64,000 nt of DNA from an uncultured Carboxylicivirga sp. (GCF_963674565.1 NZ_OY771430.1:3100001-3164000), one strand, 5' to 3'; counted from the first letter of the stretch, positions 29,179 through 38,254 are shown. The notes: generated by a model not told the origin, from the sequence alone. Numbers and translations: made by a program.

Positions 29179-30039
29179 ATGAGATATTCAATAAAATATC
29201 TGGCTTTACTTTTAACTATCAGTTTAAGTGCAATGTATGGTTGCTCTTCTGCACCTGATGATCCGGGTGCCAGACCACTTGTTGCGGTTGGCGACCATCA
29301 GTTAACATATCGAATGTTGGGCTCAGCAGTTCCTAATCATTTATCTGTTGAGGACAGTGTTGTATTTGTACAGGATTATATCAACCGCTGGATTCGGTCG
29401 GAGTTGCTACTGCAAAAAGCAGAACTAAACCTTAGTCCCAAAGAAAAAGATGTTGAAAGGCTGCTTGAAGAATATCGTCGATCGTTGCTTATTCATCAAT
29501 ACCAACAAAAATTACTGGCCCAGAAATTCAGTCCGTTTATTACTGGTAATGAAATAAATAAGTGTTACACCGACATGGAGGATAACTTCCGTCTGGAGGA
29601 TGTAATTATAAAAGGAACATTCGTTATTGTTCCTAAAACAGCTCCGAACATTAACACTCTGGAAAAACTTTATCGATCAGAAGATCAGGAAGATCTGGTA
29701 AAGCTGGAGACCTATTGCTTTCAGAATGCAAGGAAGTACGAGATCTTTCTGGATCATTGGTTGCCTATGGAAGAAATTAACCGTGCATTACCTGAACCAA
29801 TCAGCAGAACCGATCAGTTTGTAAAATACAATAAAATTTACAACACATCTGATTCATTAAATCAGTATTTCCTGTCAATTAAGGACTATAAGCTTCCTTC
29901 AGACCTGGCTCCAATTGAGTATGTGGAAGAAAAAATTAAATCTATTCTGATAAATAAAAAAAGAATGGAATTTCTGAAGCAATTGGAGACTGATTTGTAT
30001 GAAGAAGGACTGAATAATAAATCGATTAAATTTTATTAA
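29179..30039 (+). CDS. SurA-like lipoprotein lacking a parvulin domain
   Basis: Lipoprotein of 286 residues with lipobox 'AMYGC' (Cys 22). The region from 'PLVAVGDHQLTYRML' to about residue 120 mirrors the N-terminal segment of its neighbour at 27189 ('LLVVGDHQYSVDEF'). It is helical, like the chaperone part of SurA. The usual parvulin strands, including the 'FGYHII' motif, are absent, so it probably has no isomerase activity and acts as a chaperone or assembly factor. Placed between two active PPIase genes, it looks like a diverged family member. Confidence 0.72.
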   Translation: MRYSIKYLALLLTISLSAMYGCSSAPDDPGARPLVAVGDHQLTYRMLGSAVPNHLSVEDSVVFVQDYINRWIRSELLLQKAELNLSPKEKDVERLLEEYRRSLLIHQYQQKLLAQKFSPFITGNEINKCYTDMEDNFRLEDVIIKGTFVIVPKTAPNINTLEKLYRSEDQEDLVKLETYCFQNARKYEIFLDHWLPMEEINRALPEPISRTDQFVKYNKIYNTSDSLNQYFLSIKDYKLPSDLAPIEYVEEKIKSILINKKRMEFLKQLETDLYEEGLNNKSIKFY

Positions 30040-30094
30040 AAGCACAAACATCTTGCAATTCGCCTTTTTAAGGTTAAAAAGCTAATCTTTTTTT

Positions 30095-30102
30095 TATATT
30101 TG
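30095..30102 (+). promoter_or_regulatory. Predicted -7 element for surA
   Basis: TATATTTG matches TAnnTTTG and would give a leader of about 80 bases. Confidence 0.45.
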
Positions 30103-30186
30103 CAAGTCAATAATACACCTTTGTTTATACTATTTAACTGGCATTAATATGCCCTCATTAAAACAAGGAATTTCAAAAACGATAAC

Positions 30187-31539
30187 ATGCGAAAAATAAT
30201 TATACTTAGCTTGTTTGCTTCTTTTTTAGTTACTTTTAATTCTGCTGCTCAAAACAATATTATTGACGAGGTGATAGCTGTTGTTGGTGATAATGCAATT
30301 CTGAAATCAGATATTGAACACCAGTACGAACAGGCTCTGATGGAAGGAGTAAACTTCCCTGGCGACCTAAAATGTAACATCTTCGAACAACAATTGATTA
30401 GCAAATTATTACTGAATCAGGCCAAGCTCGACAGTATTGAAGTAGGAGAAAACCAGGTAGTAAACCAGGTTGATGCTCGTGTCAACTATTTTATCAATCA
30501 GATTGGTAGTAAAGAAAAACTGGAAGAATATTTTAACAAGTCGTTGCTTCAGATCAAACGTGATCAGATGGAGATGGTAAGAACTCAAATGCTAACCGAA
30601 AGTATGAAAGGAGAAATTACCAAAGACATTAAAGTAACACCTGCTGAAATCAGAGCGTTTTACCGTAATGTTGATAAAGACAGTTTACCAATGATTCCAA
30701 CACAATTTGAATTGGAACAAATCGTACTCTATCCTAAAATTGAGCAAAAAGAAATTGACAGAGTTAAAACACAACTTCGCGATTTTCAACGTCAGATTAA
30801 CGAAGGACGTGACTTTGCTACCTTAGCTGTATTATATTCTGAAGATAAAGGATCGGCTGCCAGAGGTGGTGAATTAGGCTGGATGCCACGTGCACAGCTA
30901 GTACCTGAGTTTGCCAGTGTGGCTTTTAACCTGCAGGATAAAAACAAAGTATCTAAAATTGTTGAAACAGAATTTGGATATCATATCATTCAGTTGATTG
31001 ACCGTAAAGGAGAACGTATCAACTGTCGTCACATATTGATCAAACCTAAAGTGTCGGAAGCTGCCCGTAAAGAGACGCAAGCCAATCTTGATACCATTCG
31101 TGGTTTGATAATGGACAACACCATGTCTTTCGAAGAAGCTGCTCTTCGTTTTTCGATGGATAAAGACACACGTACAAGTGGTGGTTTGATGCTAAATCCA
31201 CAAACCGGAACAGCAAAATTCGAGATGTCGCAAATCCCTGTTGCCATCAACAAACAACTGCAAACAATGAATGTGGATGATATTTCACCATCGTTTTATA
31301 TGTTGGACGAAGCAAAAGGAAAAGAGACCTACTGTCTGGTTAAACTAAAAAAGAAAACTGATCCACACAAAGCAAATATTAAAGATGACTATCAGATGCT
31401 TCAATTGATGCTTGAAAATAAAAAGCAACAGGAAACTCTTGATAAGTGGATTAAAACAAAGCAAAAAGAAACCTACATTACCATCGATAAGAATTGGGCG
31501 AATTGCGAATTCAATTATGATGGATGGGTAAAAGAATAA
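30187..31539 (+). CDS. surA: SurA-type periplasmic chaperone and peptidyl-prolyl isomerase
   Basis: Exported protein of 450 residues. The signal peptide ends near 'NSAAQ'. The SurA N-terminal domain ('IIDEVIAVVGDNAILKSDIE', about 25-150) precedes two parvulin domains (about 175-275 with 'FGYHIIQLIDRKG', and about 280-390 with 'NCRHILIKPKVS'). It ferries unfolded outer-membrane proteins across the periplasm. It follows two related genes and leads directly into a lipoprotein gene seven bases later, so the block at 27-32.5 kb is devoted to envelope biogenesis. Confidence 0.93.
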   Translation: MRKIIILSLFASFLVTFNSAAQNNIIDEVIAVVGDNAILKSDIEHQYEQALMEGVNFPGDLKCNIFEQQLISKLLLNQAKLDSIEVGENQVVNQVDARVNYFINQIGSKEKLEEYFNKSLLQIKRDQMEMVRTQMLTESMKGEITKDIKVTPAEIRAFYRNVDKDSLPMIPTQFELEQIVLYPKIEQKEIDRVKTQLRDFQRQINEGRDFATLAVLYSEDKGSAARGGELGWMPRAQLVPEFASVAFNLQDKNKVSKIVETEFGYHIIQLIDRKGERINCRHILIKPKVSEAARKETQANLDTIRGLIMDNTMSFEEAALRFSMDKDTRTSGGLMLNPQTGTAKFEMSQIPVAINKQLQTMNVDDISPSFYMLDEAKGKETYCLVKLKKKTDPHKANIKDDYQMLQLMLENKKQQETLDKWIKTKQKETYITIDKNWANCEFNYDGWVKE

Positions 31540-31545
31540 GCGAAT

Positions 31546-32499
31546 GTGAACCTCATTGGATTCCATAAAAGATTTTTAACAGGAATACTTTCAACAGTAT
31601 TCCTGTTTCTTTCTTGTTCGAAAGAATCCTATAATATTGTTTGGAACGGAGTATTGCTGGATGCAGAATCTTCTCAACCCATTCCATTTACCAATATTCA
31701 AACCAAAGCTGTATATCAACGTAATATTGATCACTCTGAAGAAGAAAGAATCAATCTGATTACAGATGAGACCGGTAATTTTTCCTGCCTTATTAAAAAA
31801 GCCTATCTGGTTTCTGTATTTATTGAGAATTCACGATACCAGACATATACCAACTCATTCCTTACTTATAAAAAAACACTTCCGGATACACTTCTTCTAC
31901 AAAGATCAAACCACTCCAGCGATCTGTTTCTAAGTATTAACGAAGACGGTTTCGACCAGAACACACCTTTTATAAGTCAGAAATTACTTTATTCAAACCT
32001 TAAACGAAAACAGGTCATAACACACGAACAATCCGGATTTGACTTCATCAATAAGCAAAGAGACGTCACACCATTTGACTTATCGCTCAATCTTAAAAAT
32101 GTGGATAGTAGTTATGAACTGGAATTATTAAGTACTGAAAAAGGAGGTATACTACCAATATACAAAGAACAGATTAGTGAGTCTTTCTTTCTTGAAATGG
32201 AAATAGCCCCCTCCTATGGCTATCAAAGAAACTACAAAATAAATGGTAAAGAAGCAGGCTTTTTTGTAAGATGTCTGGATGGTAAACACTATGCCAAAAT
32301 AATATTTAAACCTCAATTATATCAGCTCAATTGTAATAGCGAAAAGGATTCTCTGGTAGAACAGGGACTAAAGTTTAGTTACATTTTACAGAAAGACACT
32401 ATCCATTCCCGATATTTTCCAACAGTTGCCATAATTGAACAATTAAACGATCAGGAATTAACTTCTATTATGAACACAATTAAAGGTTCGAATCAATAA
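31546..32499 (+). CDS. Hypothetical lipoprotein downstream of surA
   Basis: Predicted lipoprotein of 317 residues. The GTG start is supported because it gives a basic then hydrophobic leader ending in lipobox 'FLFLSC' (Cys 24); the nearby ATG is out of frame. Residues about 30-110 read like a carboxypeptidase-regulatory beta-sandwich ('NGVLLDAESSQPIPFTNIQT', 'TDETGNFSCLIKKAYLVSVFI'). The rest is unrecognised. It is probably co-transcribed with surA. Its last 113 bases are repeated at 33523-33635 by the tandem duplication. Confidence 0.7.
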   Translation: MNLIGFHKRFLTGILSTVFLFLSCSKESYNIVWNGVLLDAESSQPIPFTNIQTKAVYQRNIDHSEEERINLITDETGNFSCLIKKAYLVSVFIENSRYQTYTNSFLTYKKTLPDTLLLQRSNHSSDLFLSINEDGFDQNTPFISQKLLYSNLKRKQVITHEQSGFDFINKQRDVTPFDLSLNLKNVDSSYELELLSTEKGGILPIYKEQISESFFLEMEIAPSYGYQRNYKINGKEAGFFVRCLDGKHYAKIIFKPQLYQLNCNSEKDSLVEQGLKFSYILQKDTIHSRYFPTVAIIEQLNDQELTSIMNTIKGSNQ

Positions 32500-32515
32500 A
32501 AAAATTATTTTTGCG

Positions 32516-32523
32516 CCTAAAGA
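32516..32523 (+). promoter_or_regulatory. Predicted -7 element for DUF2752-TM2, copy A
   Basis: TATTTTTG matches TAnnTTTG, 50 bases before the GTG start. The same element recurs at 33652-33659 in copy B, so each copy would carry its own promoter. Confidence 0.45.
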
Positions 32524-32572
32524 GTGAATAACAGAATTTTTTCATTAATTTAATATCGTTAAAAGCTTTTAG

Positions 32573-32893
32573 GTGGTAAAGATTAAGTATCAGTTTCGAA
32601 AAGGTCATATTGAAGCTTATTTCTGGATCCTATCTTTGATATTACTCGCATTTACCAATCCTGAAGCTGATTCCCATTATTCACTTTGCCTTTTTAAAAA
32701 TCTGGGCTTTGATTTTTGCCCCGGGTGTGGTTTGGGCCATTCTATTGCATTCTTTTTTAAAGGACGCTTTTTAGAATCATGGCAGGCACATCCTATTGGA
32801 TTTTTAGCGATTGTTATTTTGATTTTTAGAGCCTATAAAATACTTAAACCGGACATTAAACTAAAAACCTTTAATTCGACAAATTATGAATAG
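32573..32893 (+). CDS. DUF2752 domain membrane protein, copy A
   Basis: Membrane protein of 106 residues with two helices (about 14-30 and 76-94). The signature 'CLFKNLGFDFCPGCGLGHSIAFFF' is the DUF2752 Cys-Pro-Gly-Cys-Gly motif. It uses a GTG start; no in-frame ATG precedes it. Its function is unknown, though family members often sit next to TM2 proteins, as here (ATGA-type overlap of eight bases). An identical gene is at 33709. Confidence 0.8.
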   Translation: MVKIKYQFRKGHIEAYFWILSLILLAFTNPEADSHYSLCLFKNLGFDFCPGCGLGHSIAFFFKGRFLESWQAHPIGFLAIVILIFRAYKILKPDIKLKTFNSTNYE

Positions 32894-33227
32894 AATTTTT
32901 ACTTTACTACCAGAGGCTGAAAGTGAAGAGGCCATCTTTCTTGAATCATTATTAAAAGACAGTACTGATGATCAGGTTCAGAACTTTATTTTAATCTATC
33001 GTGGAAGAAGAAAAGATCCACAAACCATTTTATTAACAGCACTGGTTGGATTCCTGGGAGTATCAGGAATACATCGTTTTTTGGTCAACCAGATAGGAAT
33101 GGGAATTCTTTATTTATTAACCGGAGGATTGTGTATGATCGGAACCATCGTTGATCTTGTCAATCATAAAAATCTGGCATTTGAATACAATCAAAGAGTT
33201 GCTCGAGAAATCAAGATTCTGATATAA
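32886..33227 (+). CDS. TM2 domain-containing protein, copy A
   Basis: Protein of 113 residues with a cytoplasmic N-terminus and a TM2 domain (about 50-100): 'LLTALVGFLGVSGIHRFLVNQIGMGILYLLTGG' contains the typical two helices and the G-x-H-R-F turn. Function unknown. It overlaps the DUF2752 gene by eight bases and ends at a bidirectional terminator. Confidence 0.85.
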   Translation: MNRIFTLLPEAESEEAIFLESLLKDSTDDQVQNFILIYRGRRKDPQTILLTALVGFLGVSGIHRFLVNQIGMGILYLLTGGLCMIGTIVDLVNHKNLAFEYNQRVAREIKILI

Positions 33228-33229
33228 AA

Positions 33230-33250
33230 AAAGGGGCCTTAAGCCCCTTT
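33230..33250. terminator. Bidirectional terminator, copy A
   Basis: AAAGGGGC / GCCCCTTT with a 5-base loop and A/T runs on both sides. It ends TM2 on the plus strand and the lpdA remnant on the minus strand. It is repeated at 34366-34386. Confidence 0.85.
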
Positions 33251-33269
33251 ATATTTATTTGTTTATTTA

Positions 33270-33522
33270 TTAAATATGTATCACTTCGCCATAAGCAGCA
33301 GCTGCAGCTTCCATCACAGCTTCCGACATAGTTGGGTGTGGATGCACTGCTTTAATAATTTCGTGCCCGGTAGTTTCAAGCTTACGAGCAGTTACTAATT
33401 CAGCGATCATTTCGGTTACATTGGCTCCAATTAAATGAGCACCTAACAACTCACCATATTTAGCATCAAAAATCAATTTTACGAAGCCATCTTTATGACC
33501 GGCTGCACTTGCCTTACCTGAT
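33270..33522 (-). pseudogene. lpdA 3' fragment created by the duplication
   Basis: Encodes the last 83 or so residues of dihydrolipoyl dehydrogenase, identical to the end of the intact gene, including the His-Pro-His-Pro dimer-interface motif. It lacks the FAD and NAD domains and its promoter, so it should not be functional. The 5' edge is the duplication junction at 33522/33523. Confidence 0.9.
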
Positions 33523-33635
33523 TACAGAAAGACACTATCCATTCCCGATATTTTCCAACAGTTGCCATAATTGAACAATTAAACGATCAGGAATTAACTT
33601 CTATTATGAACACAATTAAAGGTTCGAATCAATAA
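33523..33635 (+). pseudogene. 3' fragment of the surA-linked lipoprotein gene
   Basis: Repeats the last 37 codons of the gene at 31546-32499 without a start or signal peptide. It is a by-product of the tandem duplication. Confidence 0.85.
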
Positions 33636-33708
33636 AAAAATTATTTTTGCGCCTAAAGAGTGAATAACAGAATTTTTTCATTAATTTAATATCGTTAAAA
33701 GCTTTTAG

Positions 33709-34029
33709 GTGGTAAAGATTAAGTATCAGTTTCGAAAAGGTCATATTGAAGCTTATTTCTGGATCCTATCTTTGATATTACTCGCATTTACCAATCCTGA
33801 AGCTGATTCCCATTATTCACTTTGCCTTTTTAAAAATCTGGGCTTTGATTTTTGCCCCGGGTGTGGTTTGGGCCATTCTATTGCATTCTTTTTTAAAGGA
33901 CGCTTTTTAGAATCATGGCAGGCACATCCTATTGGATTTTTAGCGATTGTTATTTTGATTTTTAGAGCCTATAAAATACTTAAACCGGACATTAAACTAA
34001 AAACCTTTAATTCGACAAATTATGAATAG
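33709..34029 (+). CDS. DUF2752 domain membrane protein, copy B
   Basis: Identical in its 106 residues to the gene at 32573, with the same GTG start, upstream -7 element (33652-33659) and overlap into TM2. It is therefore probably expressed, which would double the dosage of this pair. Confidence 0.8.
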   Translation: MVKIKYQFRKGHIEAYFWILSLILLAFTNPEADSHYSLCLFKNLGFDFCPGCGLGHSIAFFFKGRFLESWQAHPIGFLAIVILIFRAYKILKPDIKLKTFNSTNYE

Positions 34030-34363
34030 AATTTTTACTTTACTACCAGAGGCTGAAAGTGAAGAGGCCATCTTTCTTGAATCATTATTAAAAGACAGTA
34101 CTGATGATCAGGTTCAGAACTTTATTTTAATCTATCGTGGAAGAAGAAAAGATCCACAAACCATTTTATTAACAGCACTGGTTGGATTCCTGGGAGTATC
34201 AGGAATACATCGTTTTTTGGTCAACCAGATAGGAATGGGAATTCTTTATTTATTAACCGGAGGATTGTGTATGATCGGAACCATCGTTGATCTTGTCAAT
34301 CATAAAAATCTGGCATTTGAATACAATCAAAGAGTTGCTCGAGAAATCAAGATTCTGATATAA
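34022..34363 (+). CDS. TM2 domain-containing protein, copy B
   Basis: Identical in its 113 residues to the gene at 32886. It is followed by the second copy of the terminator (34366-34386), which also serves the intact lpdA from the other strand. Confidence 0.85.
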   Translation: MNRIFTLLPEAESEEAIFLESLLKDSTDDQVQNFILIYRGRRKDPQTILLTALVGFLGVSGIHRFLVNQIGMGILYLLTGGLCMIGTIVDLVNHKNLAFEYNQRVAREIKILI

Positions 34364-34365
34364 AA

Positions 34366-34386
34366 AAAGGGGCCTTAAGCCCCTTT
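34366..34386. terminator. Bidirectional terminator, copy B
   Basis: Same hairpin as 33230-33250. It separates TM2 copy B from the convergent intact lpdA. Confidence 0.85.
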
Positions 34387-34405
34387 ATATTTATTTGTTT
34401 ATTTA

Positions 34406-35797
34406 TTAAATATGTATCACTTCGCCATAAGCAGCAGCTGCAGCTTCCATCACAGCTTCCGACATAGTTGGGTGTGGATGCACTGCTTTAATAATTTCGT
34501 GCCCGGTAGTTTCAAGCTTACGAGCAGTTACTAATTCAGCGATCATTTCGGTTACATTGGCTCCAATTAAATGAGCACCTAACAACTCACCATATTTAGC
34601 ATCAAAAATCAATTTTACGAAGCCATCTTTATGACCGGCTGCACTTGCCTTACCTGATGCAGAAAATGGAAATTTACCTACTTTAAGCTCATATCCTGCG
34701 TCTTTGGCTGCTTTCTCAGTCATACCAACAGATGCCACTTCGGGTACTGTATAGGTACATCCCGGAATATTTCCGTAATCAAGTGCTTCAGGTTTATGAC
34801 CTGCAATCTTCTCAACACAAATAATTCCTTCGGCTGAAGCCACGTGAGCTAATGCCTGTCCTGGAACAATATCACCGATTGCATAAATTCCATCAACAGA
34901 TGTTTTATAGAATTCGTCTACCTTAACACGACCATTTTCAACCACAACTCCCACTTCTTCCAATCCAAGATTTTCAAGATTAGGTGCAATACCTACTGCT
35001 GACAATACAATATCAGCTTCCATCTCTTCTTCACCTTTTTTGGTTTTAATAACAGCTTTTACTTTAGCACCTGATGTATCCACTTTAGTTACCTCAGCTC
35101 CTGTCATTACATCAATACCAGCCTTTTTAAACGAACGGGCCAATTGTTTTGACACTTCTTCATCCTCAACAGGAACGATGTTTGGCAAATATTCAACCAA
35201 AGTAACTTTAGTACCAATGGCGTTATAGAAATAAGCAAATTCACTTCCAATAGCTCCGGATCCTACCACGATCATTGATTCGGGTTGCTTATCCAAAACC
35301 AGTGCTTTTCTATATCCAATTACTTTTTCTCCATCCTGTGGCAGATTAGGAAGCTGACGGCTTCGTGCTCCTGTTGCCAATATAATATGATCAGCCTCGT
35401 ATACTTGTTTTTCACCACCTTCGGCAGTTACTTCCACCTTTTTATTTCCCAATAACTTACCAGCACCTTTAATGACTTCAATCTTGTTCTTTTTAAACAG
35501 ATACTGTATTCCGCCACTCATTCCTTCAGCAACGCCTCTGCTTCTTTTTACCATAGCAGCAAAATCAGCTTTAGCTTCACCTTCAATTGTCACTCCGTAC
35601 TCCTCGGCATGTTGTAAGTATTCGAAAACACTGGCACTCTTCAGTAAAGATTTAGTAGGAATACATCCCCAGTTTAAACAAATACCTCCCAACTCAGAAC
35701 GCTCAACAACAGCTACTTTTAATCCTAATTGTGAAGCCCTGATTGCAGCAACATAACCACCCGGACCACTACCAATGACAATAACATCGTAATTCAT
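34406..35797 (-). CDS. lpdA: Dihydrolipoyl dehydrogenase (E3)
   Basis: FAD enzyme of 463 residues that reoxidises dihydrolipoamide of 2-oxoacid dehydrogenase or glycine cleavage complexes. The FAD motif is 'GSGPGGYVAA' (9-18), the redox disulfide is in 'GGICLNWGCIPTKSLL', an NAD Rossmann motif is 'VGSGAIGSEFA', and the active-site His-Glu pair is in 'HPHPTMSEAVMEA'. There is no E1/E2 partner nearby. Its last 253 bases are also present as a remnant at 33270-33522. Confidence 0.96.
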   Translation of the reverse strand: MNYDVIVIGSGPGGYVAAIRASQLGLKVAVVERSELGGICLNWGCIPTKSLLKSASVFEYLQHAEEYGVTIEGEAKADFAAMVKRSRGVAEGMSGGIQYLFKKNKIEVIKGAGKLLGNKKVEVTAEGGEKQVYEADHIILATGARSRQLPNLPQDGEKVIGYRKALVLDKQPESMIVVGSGAIGSEFAYFYNAIGTKVTLVEYLPNIVPVEDEEVSKQLARSFKKAGIDVMTGAEVTKVDTSGAKVKAVIKTKKGEEEMEADIVLSAVGIAPNLENLGLEEVGVVVENGRVKVDEFYKTSVDGIYAIGDIVPGQALAHVASAEGIICVEKIAGHKPEALDYGNIPGCTYTVPEVASVGMTEKAAKDAGYELKVGKFPFSASGKASAAGHKDGFVKLIFDAKYGELLGAHLIGANVTEMIAELVTARKLETTGHEIIKAVHPHPTMSEAVMEAAAAAYGEVIHI

Positions 35798-35838
35798 ATG
35801 ATTGTGTTTTAATTCTTATTTAGACAAATTTTAAATAG

Positions 35839-35846
35839 CAAATATA
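35839..35846 (-). promoter_or_regulatory. Predicted -7 element for lpdA
   Basis: The minus strand reads TATATTTG, matching TAnnTTTG, 41 bases before the start codon. Confidence 0.5.
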
Positions 35847-35934
35847 TAAAGATATCTATTAACTCAAACAGATACCTGTTACATAACAAATTTATCCACG
35901 GGTGGTTTGAAATAAAATGATAAATCTTTCTGAA

Positions 35935-35965
35935 AACAAAAAAAGGGAGCAAATTGCTCCCTTCT
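35935..35965 (-). terminator. Intrinsic terminator after the TlpA-like gene
   Basis: AAGGGAGCAA (35943-35952) / TTGCTCCCTT (35954-35963), followed on the minus strand by a T-run. Confidence 0.8.
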
Positions 35966-35987
35966 TCTATATTTTAATTGGAATTGC

Positions 35988-37085
35988 TTAATTCAACAAT
36001 TCAGCTAATTTCTGATCCAAAGCTTCACCTCTAAGATTTTTCGCAATAATCACACCTTCAGTATCTAACAACAAGGTTGTTGGAATACTTTGAATGCCAT
36101 ATAACTTACCAACTTCTTTTTCAGTATCTCTTACCTGTGTCCAGATTAAACCATCAGCTTCAACAGCTTCCAACCACTTTTCTTCACTGTCATCAACTGA
36201 TACACTGAAAACTTCAAATCCTTTTTCATTGAATTTTTTGTAAGCAGCCACCACATTTGGATTCTCATTACGACAAGGACCACACCAGCTTGCCCAGAAA
36301 TCAACTAATACATATTTTCCTTTGAAACTGCTTAAGCTAATATCTTCACCTCCTTTTGTTTTCAAAGTAAAATCAGGAGCAACAGCACCTACTTTTGTAG
36401 CAGCTACACTGGCTTCGCGCTTTTCCATTGAATCCAACATTTCTTTTAACTCAACAATATATACATGCTCGGGCATAGCAGCTTCTAATTTCTCAACCAA
36501 TGGTTTAAGTTCTTCCAAAGGCATCTGCGAACCCATATTAAGCGCCAAAAATGCACCTAATGCGTTACTGGTATTGTCTTCTAAAAACTTCTTATAATAA
36601 GCTTGCATATCACCCATGATGCTGTTAGCCTCTTCTTCTAAAACAGCTCTTTTTTCTTGATCCTGAGTCATCTGAGCCTGCATATATTCTTGTTGCAATT
36701 GCTGCATACGATCTTTTCCAGGAACACCATCATTAAATGTCTTCCAAAGGTCATTTACAGGTGACCCGGCGATTTCAACATTTGCGATATCCTCTGCATT
36801 ACCAGTGATTGTAATGTTAGCATTCTCAATAAAGAATTGAATTGGCTGTTGCTGTCCTTCAATAAAAATTAAAGCAAATTCAGGTGCCGCAACTTCACCT
36901 TTAAAAGTAAAAGTACCATCCACAATTTTTGCTGAATCCATCAATTCAGGTCTTCCTTTGCGAATATTTTTTAATACAACATTTTCAGCCGTAACACCCT
37001 CAAGCGTTCCTGTAATCTGATAATTTTTTGGTTGACAAGAAGCCAACAATGCAACACTTAAGATTGCTAACATCCAATTTTTCAT
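35988..37085 (-). CDS. TlpA-like thiol-disulfide oxidoreductase lipoprotein with DUF4369 domain
   Basis: Lipoprotein of 365 residues (lipobox 'LLASC', Cys 17). An N-terminal DUF4369 beta domain (about 20-115, 'YQITGTLEGVTAENVVL') precedes a helical linker and a thioredoxin-fold AhpC/TSA-Redoxin domain (about 230-365) with active site 'WASWCGPC' (CGPC at 268-271) and the cis-Pro loop 'SIPTTLLL'. It probably keeps periplasmic cysteines reduced. It lies 32 bases downstream of meaB and may share its transcript. Confidence 0.9.
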   Translation of the reverse strand: MKNWMLAILSVALLASCQPKNYQITGTLEGVTAENVVLKNIRKGRPELMDSAKIVDGTFTFKGEVAAPEFALIFIEGQQQPIQFFIENANITITGNAEDIANVEIAGSPVNDLWKTFNDGVPGKDRMQQLQQEYMQAQMTQDQEKRAVLEEEANSIMGDMQAYYKKFLEDNTSNALGAFLALNMGSQMPLEELKPLVEKLEAAMPEHVYIVELKEMLDSMEKREASVAATKVGAVAPDFTLKTKGGEDISLSSFKGKYVLVDFWASWCGPCRNENPNVVAAYKKFNEKGFEVFSVSVDDSEEKWLEAVEADGLIWTQVRDTEKEVGKLYGIQSIPTTLLLDTEGVIIAKNLRGEALDQKLAELLN

Positions 37086-37117
37086 TTCTTCTCTCTTTTA
37101 TAACCTCGCGGCTTTAG

Positions 37118-38236
37118 TTATTTAATATTCTTAAAATATGTATCCAACAAATCTTTGGCTGCCATAAAGGAACTCTTTTCATCGTTCAAAACCAATTTTT
37201 CATTCAAATCTAAACTATTTTTTATTAGTTCATGATGATAAAAATGATTACGTAGCTGTTCATTAATGCTTTCGTACATCCAATATTTAGCCTGTGATCT
37301 GCGGTTTAAGTCAAAGTAATTATTTTTTTTAGTCAATTCTATATATTCCAATACCATATCCCATATTTCAGGGATTCCCTGATGGTACAAAGCCGAACAG
37401 GTTTTAACTTCCGGAGTCCAGCCCGATTTTGTAGGTGGGAACAAATGTAAAGCACTTCTGTATTCCGCCTGCGCAAGATTAGCTCTTTCTTTATTGGAGC
37501 CATCGGCCTTATTAATAGTTATTGCATCAGCCATCTCCATAATACCTCGTTTAATACCCTGCAATTCATCACCGGCTCCTGCCAACATTAATAACAGGAA
37601 AAAGTCAACCATCGAATGAACAGCTGTTTCAGATTGTCCCACTCCTACTGTTTCAATGAATATAGTATCAAAACCAGCGGCCTCACACAAAATTATAGTT
37701 TCTCTTGTCTTACGGGCAACTCCACCAAGAGATCCTGCTGAAGGAGAAGGTCTGATGTAAGCATCCTTCTCACCCGATAATTTCTCCATTCTTGTTTTAT
37801 CGCCCAAGATACTTCCTTTAGAACGTTCGCTTGACGGATCAATTGCCAGTACTGCCAACTTACCCCCATTACGAATAATGTGCATTCCCATCGACTCAAT
37901 AAAAGTACTCTTACCGGCTCCGGGAACACCTGTAATACCAAGACGAATACTTTTACCTGCATGAGGCAAACACCTTTCAATAATTTGTTGAGCTATCTCC
38001 TGATGATCAGGCTTCGAACTTTCAACCATTGTTACAGCTTGACTTAAAACCGTAACATTCCCTTCCATTATACCATTCACATAGTCATCGACGCTTAACT
38101 TAGGCTTGCGCTTTTTCAAAAAACGCTTGGCTGCATCAGGATTAACAGAAGGTGCTGACTGCACCCCTTTATTAACCTTCAAACCCTTAAAGGTCGGATC
38201 ATTTTCTATATGATGATGATCATCAAATGTTGACAT
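37118..38236 (-). CDS. meaB: MeaB-type GTPase, methylmalonyl-CoA mutase chaperone
   Basis: G3E-type GTPase of 372 residues that guards and reactivates B12-dependent methylmalonyl-CoA mutase. The P-loop is 'GVPGAGKST' (103-111), with 'AIDPSSERSKGSILGDKTRM' and 'ETVGVGQSE' switch regions and a base motif 'NKADG'. The N-terminal 40 residues, His- and Lys-rich, exceed the usual start. No mutase genes lie in the window, so it is separated from its client. Confidence 0.93.
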   Translation of the reverse strand: MSTFDDHHHIENDPTFKGLKVNKGVQSAPSVNPDAAKRFLKKRKPKLSVDDYVNGIMEGNVTVLSQAVTMVESSKPDHQEIAQQIIERCLPHAGKSIRLGITGVPGAGKSTFIESMGMHIIRNGGKLAVLAIDPSSERSKGSILGDKTRMEKLSGEKDAYIRPSPSAGSLGGVARKTRETIILCEAAGFDTIFIETVGVGQSETAVHSMVDFFLLLMLAGAGDELQGIKRGIMEMADAITINKADGSNKERANLAQAEYRSALHLFPPTKSGWTPEVKTCSALYHQGIPEIWDMVLEYIELTKKNNYFDLNRRSQAKYWMYESINEQLRNHFYHHELIKNSLDLNEKLVLNDEKSSFMAAKDLLDTYFKNIK

Positions 38237-38254
38237 TACACTTTTGTTTTTTAC

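Larger units (their letters stand above)
32387..33522. repeat. Tandem duplication, copy A (1136 bp)
   Basis: The segment 32387-33522 is repeated directly after itself at 33523-34658. No difference was seen on reading both copies. It spans the lipoprotein 3' end, a complete DUF2752-TM2 unit with promoter and terminator, and the 3' end of lpdA. The junction shares only one base (T) with the flanking sequence. Confidence 0.95.
33523..34658. repeat. Tandem duplication, copy B (1136 bp)
   Basis: Direct repeat of 32387-33522 at an offset of exactly 1136. It begins inside the lipoprotein coding sequence and ends inside intact lpdA. Confidence 0.95.

Noticed and set aside
33270..33476. Independent small gene of 68 codons
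   Set aside because: It is the copied 3' end of lpdA, with its start an internal Met of that protein.
35891..35899. DnaA box and possible oriC near lpdA
   Set aside because: A single TTATCCACG match with no cluster of further boxes and no dnaA or dnaN nearby.
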